DNA from: Clytia hemisphaerica | Lineage: Eukaryota > Cnidaria > Hydrozoa > Leptothecata > Clytiidae | DNA length: 64,000 nucleotides | Reading direction: 5' to 3' | NCBI GenBank assembly: GCA_902728285.1 | Contig: CACVBU010000490.1 | Coordinates: forward strand, 519,501-583,500 | Shown here: one piece after another, positions 35,595 to 45,541 of the stretch | Layout of the letters: every line of letters begins with the position of its first letter | Position numbering within the stretch: the first letter of the stretch is position 1 | The notes under the pieces: model-generated | Seen by the model: only the letters and a program-made list of their open reading frames with translations | What the model was told of the DNA's origin: nothing | Database searches by the model: none | Translations under genes and position numbers: made by a program

Positions 35595-38500
35595 TCAAGA
35601 TACAGGTTGCTGTTGAGGTTGAGGTACCTGAGATACCTGAGGTACCTGTTGTTGTTGTTGTTGTTGGACCACTGGTTGTGTATTAGGTTGAATGAAATGC
35701 GGTTGATGATGATGATGTTGCATTGGATATCGTTGCATTGACATTGGAATGCCGGCTGGTGGACGGTGTTGATTGGTCGAAAATGGACACTAAAAATAGA
35801 ATATGAAAATAGTACTTTAACTCGAACCTCTATAACTCGAATGTCTCCTTAATTTGAACAAGTTTAATAGTTCCTTCAGTTAACAATACCTATTAAACTC
35901 TACTACGTAACTCGAAATCTCCTTAATTTTGAACAAATTTGTGTTCCCCGTGCGTTTTCAAGTTATGGAGACTCCACTGTAGTGCTAAGGCTGATCTCTG
36001 AGAATTCCACTTTATTGAACATTCCAAGTTATATGAAGGCGAGCCTGGTTTATCCGACTGAGAGGAAATGTGCAATATTTATTAGAAAGAAATGTTATGG
36101 TTACATACCCGATTTGCGTAATGACCTTTTCCACGGCACTAAAACAAAAACAGAAACAAATTAAGATTCGTGAATAATTACTAGAAATACTAATGTAAGC
36201 TATGTCCTTTTGTTTTGATGTTGATACTTTCTTATCCTAGTAAGTAACTCTCGCCCCTTCATTTGTTGATGAAAACCCATTTTCTTTGTATGACCTCGAC
36301 CCATGATCCTCTTACACACTATGTGTCGCAAACATTATCAAGTAAACACTTATCATATAACTTAACATAATAGCAATTAAAAAAAGAGGTCAATTTTCTT
36401 GAAAATATATTTCACCTTGTAACACGTGACAAATTCGAGAGGTCGTTTTCCAAAAGGTACGAAAGCCGCCCCTCCGCCTCCACCAACAGCGTTCGGATCA
36501 CCCTGAACAATCGTTGGAGCGGGCGGTTCTATTCGTTCCCGCGGCATACCAGCTGGCGGTCGATGGGCGCGTTGAGGAGGCGCTTTGTTCTCAGTGGGGT
36601 TGGTTGTTTCTTCTGTTTGTTGAGTGGTGCTTTGGGCGTCGGGAACAGTCTCACCCTTCAAATGAAAGAAATACGGAGACCAGTTACGAAAACTCACCTT
36701 TTTACTCTCACAAGGCTTGAAATGTACCGATGTATGGCCATTGATTTCAACAGCAGAAACTTCTGGATGGGAAAGGAAGCCACCTATTCCCCATCCAAAA
36801 CACGTGATCCGTGTGCTTTTTAAACAAAATTTCTAAATGCGGGGTAAACTTAAGTCTTCACTTTTTCTTGCGTGAGAATGGTTGAAAATTCCTCTCTAGC
36901 CCCGAGACTTCAAACTCAATAGGTACGACTCTGACGCAAGAGATCTTTTTCATCCAGAGCTCTTACAATCCCAAAATTATTAAAAGGGAACACTAAGGTT
37001 CTTGTGATTTTGAGAGACGGTTTCATTTTACAAATCTCTATTTTTCTGCTAAGATGGCTATACTTTTGCTATTATGTAGAAACCATGTTAGCGTAATTAG
37101 ACTTATTCCCTTGAAAGTGGTTTCTACGTGGTAGCCAAGAAAAGTGCTCACTTTAAGCGAACGAATAACTATTCATCTTGGGAATATCCAGGAATATCAT
37201 TTGTCAAAGAAGTCGTTCTCTTACCCTCATAGCAGCTTCAGCATTGAGTCGCCTAGCAACTGCACAATGCGTCGACTTGTGACCTTGCTCACCGCATGCA
37301 TGACAAACGATGTGAGCGAAGGGTTTACGTTCTTCTACGATCTGTACCTCGAAGCGTGGACTAAAAGATGAAGCAAAGATGTGGTTAATTTCCAAAATTG
37401 ATTTGAAAATGATTTTGGGAAACTTGGATTCTTCAAGCAGAACTTAAAGGCCAGTCTCAACTTGCGCGCGCTGTGATCCCACTTTTTCAAGCAAAGCTTT
37501 CACGCTATTAGTCAAAAGAAAAATGAAAGAATTTCATTGGCACGATCTGACGTAACGGTTGAAAAAATTGAAATGTTTTCAACTTTTTTTTCGAACGCGC
37601 GCTACATTTTTATAACGTAAAATGTAATCTTTTTTCCAAGCAAAAAAAGATTGAAGCAAAAGGTGCGATCAAAGCGCACGCAAGTGGAGACCAGCCTTTT
37701 TAAAACAATTATGAGCACAACATACCCAAGCCTTCTAGGATAGTCTTCTTAGTTTTTGAGCCACTACAATTAGATTATCAAATTTCACTATAATGTAACT
37801 CTTCTGTGCTTAATTGTAGGGGTAGAATCTGGTAGAATAAGCGGGGAGGTGGAACTTTGAAAGAAGTGAAATGAAATTTTAGTCAATTTCATTAGGAAAA
37901 TGCAGGTTTTTGACAGTTTTTGGTAAAAAGTCATAAAATGGTGGGATCATTATAAAGTGATTTTGGGGTTTAAAAAATCGAAAAAAGGGAAAATAATCCC
38001 CCCAACAATTAAGCATATAAGAATTATGAAAAATTAGTTAATTGATTATGAAAATGTTTTGCTTACTGAGAAAATTTGCATTCTTTGCCCTCCGGACAAA
38101 ATCCACAGAGGTAGTTGACACACATAACTCTTCGGACATGTCGGTTCTTACAATTCGGACCTGAAAAAAAGTGAATTGCTCGTTGACGTCACAATTCATG
38201 ATATTCATGACGTAATGTTTTAAACGGAAGTATCCAAAATAGAAGGGCGATTTCGACGATTTTATTATTTAAATTCACAATCAGTGGCAAGCACCCGGTC
38301 TTTTATGGGTGTTCCCATTTAAAGCGTCAAGTCATAAATATCATGTATGCACATACATGAATGAGAAGCTATTATCAGCTGACAAATCAGGTAAAATAAA
38401 AAGAAAGTAACTCCGAAAAAGACATCAAGGTGAAAGTTGTATATACTTAGTTTAGTACAAAATATAGCTTTTTAAAAAAGCCAAACGTTTGTTTTTCTTT

Positions 38501-40641
38501 ACGTTTCAAGGAAAATGGATGTCTTTTTTGGGATTTAGTTCTGCTTGGTTTCCTTTCATGTCGCAATACTTTGATGGTATGAAATTTAGCAGATTTCGGT
38601 GTCATCCGAGAAATTTCAAGTCCAAATATAAATTTAGAAAGACCTTATCAGCAAAATATTTTCAAACGAAAAACTCAAAAAATGTCAAACAAATTACTTT
38701 TTAAATGTTTACTGGCATCAAAGAAGCGCTAATAATGCGTATGCAAACAACCAACATGCAAGATTTGGCAGTATAAGGCATAAAATCGTGAAAATATTGT
38801 CTCCCAGTAATGCCATCCACGAAATTAAATTCCCGTGAGAATTTATCCCATAAAAGTAAGTAAGCCTTTTCATAAATTACGCAATGAACAACTATTGCCT
38901 CGTTTTCAGAATAAGGCTATCAAGACTAATCCTTCCCAAAAGGATTTCTAAGAAGTGCAAGTGATATTTTCAGTGTGATAGGTGTGATTTGAAGTCTCGA
39001 CCTTAGAAATCATCTTAAAAGACAAATCAAACGCTGTTTGTGACGTAATTTATAAACAGGCTTTCCACCTGTTTCCACCAGATACAAAAAGCAAGAAAAA
39101 CAGCAAAAGTCTATCTTGACTTTTGACTTCTTTTTATAAATAAAAGAGAATGAAACAAATATTTCCTCTTCGGAAACAACAACACAGACATACCATGTTT
39201 ACAAAAGCCTCGATCGTACCAGGGACAGTCTTTGATTTTATCTTCTGGATTCAAATGGAGAAATGGGCATTCTTTGTTGCTGCACTGCCCTGTAAATTAA
39301 AGTGGGATTGAATTGGAGTTGTGCATAATTAGAAGGGAAGTGTTTTACTGTGAATAAAGATTTTAACATTAGTGCCAAGGACAAAAGCAAATCTCTAGTG
39401 TAGACCCTACATGACAAAATTGAAAAATTTTCTTTACATTTAGTCTGGTAGAGTGGTACGAAAAACGAGTTTCGATTTTACTTTGAAAACACCCTTCCAT
39501 GCAAATAAATGAGGAGACGATTAATTTTAAAATGTTTGAAGATATGATTTCATAGAGATTGCAATAAAAAAGTTTGAATGCTATTAGCAGACATTGATCT
39601 AAATGTAAAACTCAAGGATGACCTTTCTACCCTTAATGTAATCTTATTAGGTTTAGTCTTACCGTATTTGATATAGAAATAGCACTCAGGCATTTTTTCC
39701 ATATCATATTTATGAAGAAATTCACAGTCGTCTCCTTTCTTACACAGCCCACGAAGCCAATGTTTACATACAATAGCCTGGTTTCCCCTGACATGCCTCA
39801 GTGGACAGAGCTGCCCTCTCGTACATCTGTTTGAGATGAAAAAATCACAAATTGCGGACGCAGATTCTAAAAAAATAAAAAAAAGCATGAAATACATTTA
39901 AATCAGCATTTCAAGACTTAAGAAACCTGAAGAAAATTGAGTAAATAGTGTAAATTACTGATCGACAGCTTCACTTTTTTGTAAAATCAGCTGTCGAAAG
40001 AAAGTTTCTTGCTTTGCTTCATAACATTGCCTGATTTTCATCTTTCACTTTGTTTCTGAATATTATAGAGAAGTGCAATCTCCGATTCTTTCATCCCCTG
40101 TTTAGTAAGCACCTCAAAGTAGTGAGCTTTTAATGTCGAATAAAGTCTTTTGTAGTTTATCTCATTGGTATCTCACGCTACAAGTGGTTACTGGAGTGAT
40201 CGAGTCCAGAATCGGACGATGTTCCCAAACATGCTTCTAGTGTGGAATGGGTAGCTAAGTCAGTAGAGCAGTTGCACTAGTAATGCGAAAGTCGTGAGTT
40301 TGAATCTCATTTCAGTCCTCAGTTTAGTAGTTCGCTACCTGAGGTCAATGCGCACACATATACTTGTTTACTCTCTAAATTTTGGATGATTTGACTTTCT
40401 GTAACGTTTTTATGTTACAAAAGTTCATATGAATAATAACTTTTCATTGAATACAATGTTTTGATATTTTAGATTTTAGAAGAGCTTCACAAGAATGTAG
40501 TAGTAAAGATCATTTCAACATTGGTACGGAAAACTTACTGTCCATTCCAGGGAAAGGAAGAGGTTGAATCCCCAGCTGCATTTCCAATGCAACTTCTATA
40601 TCAAAGCGCATATTGTCCACATTAGCAATGATGTCATCCAT
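35595..40641 (-). CDS. CPSF4: CPSF4 / Clipper, 30-kDa cleavage and polyadenylation factor, 8 exons
   Basis: CPSF4 is the zinc-finger subunit of CPSF that helps recognise the AAUAAA signal of pre-mRNA in the nucleus. Minus-strand exons: 40641-40539, 39866-39663, 39289-39194, 38160-38067, 37360-37225, 36655-36416, 36138-36109, 35789-35595; phases agree and give 365 residues (human 269). The N-terminus [19 protein letters not shown] matches the family. Five CCCH fingers follow: [76 protein letters not shown] and [19 protein letters not shown]. Two CCHC zinc knuckles come next: [14 protein letters not shown] in exon 5 and [14 protein letters not shown] across exons 6-8. The C-terminus is rich in His and Gln (HHHQ, QQQQQ). 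The extra length lies between the knuckles and in this tail. Confidence 0.94.
35811..35979. repeat. Pogo/Tigger-like MITE, copy 5
   Basis: The right end GGAGACTCCACTG followed by TA is intact; the left end ACTTTAACTCGAACCTCTAT is eroded. In the last CPSF4 intron, about 20 bases from the acceptor of exon 8. Confidence 0.65.
36755..36955. repeat. Second copy of the CTGGATGGGAAA repeat
   Basis: TTCTGGATGGGAAAGGAAGC followed by CCACCTATTCCCCATCC, AACACGTGATCCGTGTGC, CTTCACTTTTTCTTGCGTGA and GAGACTTCAAACTCAATAGG match 34120-34310. In the CPSF4 intron between exons 5 and 6. Confidence 0.6.
37444..37702. repeat. MITE family E, copy 2
   Basis: AAGGCCAGTCTCAACTTGCG at the left and CGCAAGTGGAGACCAGCCTT at the right are inverted and continue with CGCGC / GCGCA. 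TTAA borders are visible. In the CPSF4 intron between exons 4 and 5. Confidence 0.72.
38201..38345. repeat. MITE family A, copy 3
   Basis: Left end ATATTCATGACGTAATG followed by AACGGAAGTATCC; right end CAAGTCATAAATATCATG. It lies in a CPSF4 intron upstream (on the minus strand) of exon 4. The right half is diverged. Confidence 0.5.
38873..39062. repeat. MITE family I, diverged copy
   Basis: AGCCTTTTCATAAATTACGC at the left and GTGACGTAATTTATAAACAG at the right, extended by GAACAACTATTGCCTCG / AAACGCTGTTTG. In the CPSF4 intron between exons 3 and 4. Confidence 0.6.
40243..40318 (+). repeat. tRNA-like sequence (SINE head or tRNA pseudogene)
   Basis: GGTAGCTAAGTCAGTAGAGC resembles an A box with D arm, TGCACTAGTAATGCG an anticodon arm (loop CTAGTAA, anticodon AGT, threonine-like) and GTGAGTTTGAATCTC a B box. 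The acceptor arm does not pair well, so a functional tRNA-Thr is unlikely. In CPSF4 intron 1. Confidence 0.55.
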
Positions 40642-42331
40642 CTTTATACTTCATATATTTGTAGTTTTTATATTGTTTTGGGTAGTCTGGAAATAAATTT
40701 ATGATAATGGGTGAAATTAAGAAAGGTCACAAAGAAAGACTATTACTTGCAACTACCAATACGACGAAAAACACCTCAAAACTTTTTCTAAGAATAAGTT
40801 CAATTTTCTATTTTCTATTTTGTCATTATAGAAGCAAACATTCGAATTTGTGTAAAGGATCACTTCCACAGATTCTAATGTTTGATTCTATAATGGTGGA
40901 AAGTATGTAACATGAAAAACATGAAAAAGGGTTAAGAATCAGCTCCATTAAGAAAATAATGCATTTCAGTCTTTTGAGTTCAGGTAGACTTTTCAGCATT
41001 TCAAAGCCAGTCCCTGAAACCTTGACTGGGATTCAAACAAATCTAAATGGGGTGTTGATTTTTAAAAATAATCTGATGTTTCATTTACAAAAATAAGAAT
41101 GAAAATGAGCGATATAATCTAAGAGTCAAAATCCCTATATAACAAAAAAGTAGTAATTATCACAAAAATCAATATTTTCTAGCTTAGCAAATTAACAGAA
41201 ATAACAAATCTAGCAATAACCAGACCTGAAAGAATAACATTCAAATGACTCGTTTGTAGGAAATATCAGATAAGAAATCTTCTCCCAACTTCAGGGGCAT
41301 TTTTCTACTTCAAAATATGAAATTACTGCTTTAGATATGGGTTATATTTTCCTCTTTATATTTTTCATTGAACATTTTGAAAAAGCAGTGAAGCATGGAA
41401 ACATTGTCTATTCATTTGGGGCTTTAGATTTCTGATCAGTTCTTTGTTGAAACTTCTTTTGTCACTATGAGTCAGTGCTGCAAATAAGGAAATTTCAGTT
41501 GGCCGGTATTTTTTTGAACGCAACGAAAATAATTTGAGCAGGGGGTCTGGCAGACAGCAGTATGAAATTTAATTAACATATAGCTAATACCGGGTTAGCT
41601 TGTTTTTTATTTGACGCTCATGAAAATTTTAGAAATTAGAAAAGTCTGAAATGACCTTTACATACATTGGCTAAACACCTGTATTAATTCAAAATCTATT
41701 CTTCTTTTAATTGGAAACGTTATTAAGTATTTATCTAAGCCTCTAGTCTTTAAATTTTAACCGGACAAAATGAAAGACTCTTACTACTGTTGGCTTAAGA
41801 AATTGAAAATAGACCACTGAAAACACAAGTGAAATTTACCTGGATGACAAATCTAGTCAGTGTCTTTTCCAAGCACCCAAATGCCCCCGTTAGATGGTGA
41901 CATGAAACTCAATTCAAATTGAGTTCATTGATAAATTCCATAAATTCATTCAATTTTAACCGTTTTAAAGTGCTAGTTAAGACAAATATGCTCAGCTTTC
42001 TGAACCCCCCACCAGGGCTAGCCCTGGACCCACAGGGGGGCTCAAGGCTCCCCAAGCCTCTGATATCGCGGCTTACGCCTTTGTTAAAAACTCAATTTGA
42101 AAGTACAAACGGAGGCATTGCTTGGTGCTTGGAAAAATCCCTGCTAGTAATCCTGATAAAGGCGTTACTTACACGAATTAACACTGCCTTCAACAGACTT
42201 TTTAATTTCCTAGGTGGGCCTTTTTAAAAATTTCCATGATAGATACCCAATACCCCACAGATTGTTCTTAAAAATCAGATTCATTAATCCTGGTACAGAA
42301 ACCTAATTAATAAAAAATATCATGCATATAT
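40642..42331. other. Intergenic region between ESD and CPSF4
   Basis: No gene seen. It should carry the CPSF4 promoter, but no TATA box in a convincing position was recognised. It contains one inverted-repeat element at 41866-42136. Confidence 0.55.
41866..42136. repeat. Inverted-repeat element (TTTTCCAAGCACC ends)
   Basis: TTTTCCAAGCACCCAAATGC and CCCCCGTT at the left pair with AACGGAGGCATTGCTTGGTG and CTTGGAAAAA at the right. About 270 bases, without coding potential. Confidence 0.65.
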
Positions 42332-43186
42332 TTATTGCAAAGCTTTTGCATGGAAACGGAGATGATCTTCGACAAAAGTAGCAATAAAATAATAACTATG
42401 ATCATATCCATCTTGCATGCGAGAAATCAATCCAACATTGTTGTTGGATGCAGCAGCTTGAACCAAATTATCAGGCAAAAGTTGGTCTTGCTTGAGAAAA
42501 CCATCCTCATTCCCTTGATCTGAAAGAATTTCAATTTTAGGGCCACTGTATGTTTTTACAAGCTCACACGAGTCATACCCTTTCCATGATTCCTGATTTT
42601 CTCCCAAATAACCTAAAAAAGCCTTCAATCCCCATGGACATTTCATAGGATTGCAAATGGGAGCAAACGCAGAGATAGACTTGTATTGACCAGGATTTTT
42701 CAATCCGCAAACAATGGCACCATGTCCACCCATGCTATGACCCATGATAGATTGATTTCCGTTTGTTGGGAAATTTGCAGCAATGACGGTTGGCAACTCC
42801 TTGGTGACATAAGAAAACATACGATAATTTGTTTTCCATTTTTCTTCAGTTGCGTCCACGTAAAATCCAGCTCCAGTTCCGAAATCCCAACCATCTTCTT
42901 CTCCCTCAATGTTGCATCCTCTTGGGCTTGTATCTGGACAAACTATGATAAGGCCAAGCTCACAGGCTAATTTTTGAGCACCAGCTTTTGTGATAAAGTT
43001 TTGCTCAGTGCATGTAAGTCCAGAAAGCCAATACAATACAGGGCATTTCTGATCATTCAATGCTTTTGGTGGCAACATAACTGCAAAGGTCATCTTTGTT
43101 TTTGTTTCTTCTGAATCGTGTGTGAAAACTTTGACATTTCCGCCAAAACATTTCACTGTAGATTTTTGTTCCAGTGTTGTGGCCAT
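42332..43186 (-). CDS. ESD: S-formylglutathione hydrolase (esterase D), single exon
   Basis: ESD hydrolyses S-formylglutathione to formate and glutathione, the last step of glutathione-dependent formaldehyde removal, in the cytosol. From ATG at 43186 (MATTLEQ) the product is 284 residues; human ESD is 282. The alpha/beta-hydrolase nucleophile is Ser151 in GHSMGGHGA; the acid lies in SDQGNEDGF (about 223-228) and the base is His263 in [31 protein letters not shown] and [16 protein letters not shown] are family signatures. The frame stays open upstream with further ATGs at 43270 and 43390. The codon ATG 43186 best matches family length. No intron interrupts it, and AATAAA overlaps the stop codon on the coding strand. 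Confidence 0.95.
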   Translation of the reverse strand: MATTLEQKSTVKCFGGNVKVFTHDSEETKTKMTFAVMLPPKALNDQKCPVLYWLSGLTCTEQNFITKAGAQKLACELGLIIVCPDTSPRGCNIEGEEDGWDFGTGAGFYVDATEEKWKTNYRMFSYVTKELPTVIAANFPTNGNQSIMGHSMGGHGAIVCGLKNPGQYKSISAFAPICNPMKCPWGLKAFLGYLGENQESWKGYDSCELVKTYSGPKIEILSDQGNEDGFLKQDQLLPDNLVQAAASNNNVGLISRMQDGYDHSYYFIATFVEDHLRFHAKALQ

Positions 43187-43504
43187 CTTGCTGAATGCTT
43201 TTGTTACTGAGAAAAGTTTACCTGTAGATTTCTTTGGGAGCAAAGAATTAGCCAGACGACCAAAAATCATGTACGTCCTGGTACGTCCAGTACAACCACC
43301 AAAATCTTTGAATATGTTCACGCGCATGAGACAAATCGGAAAAATAGAACCATTTTGTATCGGGGGAAAACGGGAAAATCGGGGAAACATCTCTTCGAAG
43401 GGTATTGCACACTACGCACGGCCAGTTTGCAGAGTATGGCAACCTGAACCTTTTAGCCCTTTTACCTGAAGAAAACTTGGCCTCTCTGGTACCCACCTTT
43501 CAAA

Positions 43505-43553
43505 GTCATCTAGCCCTTCGGGCCCTCGGGCTTTTTTCTTTATCAATCTATGG
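43505..43553. repeat. MITE family C end fragment beside ESD
   Basis: ATCTAGCCCTTCGGGCCCTC..CTATGG matches the right end of the family C element at 58980-59007. It lies about 320 bases upstream of the ESD start and just before the tandem duplication. Confidence 0.5.
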
Positions 43554-43587
43554 ACAAGACTGCACTACTCGAGGAAAAATTTGGAAA

Positions 43588-44973
43588 TAACCAAGTTCCG
43601 CACTGGAAGAGTGCACCTGATAAATTTTGGTCCAGACAGGGTGTACCTATACCTCGAAAATTATCCCAAAAAGGCAAAAAATTGCTAAAATTAGGTGCAC
43701 TTGAGGAGAAAATAGCAGAACTCTGCACTTGGGGCTAAAAAACCGTCTGCACTTGCACCTAAAAACCTCAAAATTTGCGCACCTGCACTCGACTTTTTTC
43801 GAGTTGTGCACTCGAGATCTCGAGCAAACGTGCATGTCGTATACATCAGTTTGTAAAAATACAGGACGGGTCTCCTGTCTACATCCCAGGTTTATTTTTG
43901 GGTAGCTTCAGCAAAATAAGATATGCAACACAAAAACACTGTAACCTTTCTGAGCCGCTTATCTTACTAAGGGTCAGAAAGGTTCGGTACAATGCACTGT
44001 GAGGATATATTTTCACTACTCAAGAGGTAAGGGTCCGATTTCGAAAGCCATGTCTTCTAACCTAGACGATCCTATCGTCTACACAAGATCACTAAAAAAA
44101 GGGAATAGTTTAGGAGAGGCGTGGTAAATTCAGGTGGAGTAAGCAGAGGCGGAGATGTTTACAGTGTAGTGTGATCAGGGTGTGTTGTTCTTTAACACCC
44201 CCTGGTGTGATGTTTACGTTTTGTTCCAAAACTCTACTGCCACTTTTTTCCCGTAAACCACCCTGACGCCCTGACTTTTCTAACCAAGTTCCGCACTGGA
44301 AGAGTGCACCTGATAAATTTTGGTCCAGACAGGGTGTACCTATACCTCGAAAATTATCCTAAAAAGGCAAAAAATTGCTAAAATTAGGTGCACTTGAGGA
44401 GAAAATAGCAGAACTCTGCACTTGGGGCTAAAAAACTGTCTGCACTTGCACCTAAAAACCTCAAAATTTGCGCACCTGCACTCGACTTTTTCCGAGTTGT
44501 GCACTCGAGATCTCGAGCAAACGTGCATGTCGTATACATCAGTTTGTAAAAATACAGGACGGGTCTCCTGTCTACATCCCAGGTTTATTTTTGGGTAGCT
44601 TCAGCAAAATAAGATATGCAACACAAAAACACTGTAACCTTTCTGAGCCGCTTATCTTACTAAGGGTCAGAAAGGTTCGGTACAATGCACTGTGAGGATA
44701 TATTTTCACTACTCAAGAGGTAAGGGTCCGATTTCGAAAGCCATGTCTTCTAACCTAGACGATCCTATCGTCTACACAAGATCACTAAAAAAAGGGAATA
44801 GTTTAGGAGAGGCGTGGTAAATTCAGGTGGAGTAAGCAGAGGCGGAGATGTTTACAGTGTAGTGTGATCAGGGTGTGTTGTTCTTTAACACCCCCTGGTG
44901 TGATGTTTACGTTTTGTTCCAAAACTCTACTGCCACTTTTTTCCCGTAAACCACCCTGACGCCCTGACTCTTT
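43588..44973. repeat. Recent tandem duplication, two 693-bp units
   Basis: 43588-44280 and 44281-44973 match base for base except at a few sites (CCCAAAA/CCTAAAA, AACCGTC/AACTGTC, TTTTTTCGAG/TTTTTCCGAG). Each unit contains GCACTCGAGATCTCGAGC, a palindromic GACGATCCTATCGTC and CACTACTCAAGAGG. No long open frame and no recognised gene; the short frames are identical in both units by descent. It lies just upstream of ESD. Confidence 0.92.
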
Positions 44974-45541
44974 CCCGCGTTTACTGACCTTTAAACGGAC
45001 GATAGCATCGTCTACTACTAACCATGCACGTCAAGCACGCAATGAATTGAAAAATGCTATCTATCTATTCTTACCAAAAGTGAATAGATCTCCAAAATAT
45101 GAAATGACTTAAAAAGGTGCAAAAACGTATCAAATCGATCAAACGCGGTCTCTATAGACTAATCCCATCTTCAATTATATGATGTGTAAAGCAGACAGTA
45201 CAAAATGTCGTAGACCAGTGTCAGATTGATGATTCGTTGGGCTTCGTCCCCAGGGGGTACTAGGGTTGGCGAATGAGAGGTGTGTGCGGACGGGACCTCC
45301 GAAAACCGACCCTTAGAGAAATTGATTTTTGAAAAAAGTCATACCCTTAGAGGGACTTTATTACAATTTTTTCTCTGGAAATCAAAATTTCCTAAAAATC
45401 CTGAATTTTCCTACCCTTAAAGAGACTAATTTAAAACTTTCAGATTTTTCTGACCCTTAGAGAGACTTTGAAAGGTGAAAAAACCGACCCTTACCGTCCG
45501 CAGATACCCACCATCCATTTTTCCAAGTACCCCCTCCCCAC
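44974..45541. other. Intergenic, low-complexity repeats
   Basis: No gene seen. ACCCTTAGAGAGACTTT-like units recur between 45308 and 45500, ending CGACCCTTACCGTCCGCA, which also occurs at 32717-32734. Confidence 0.5.

Noticed and set aside
40243..40318. Functional tRNA-Thr(AGT)
   Set aside because: The anticodon arm is acceptable but the acceptor stem does not pair and both boxes deviate; called tRNA-like repeat instead.
43543..44695. Several 60-75-residue frames present twice with nearly the same sequence
   Set aside because: They are identical because the DNA was duplicated in tandem; no domain, no longer frame, and overlapping frames on both strands.
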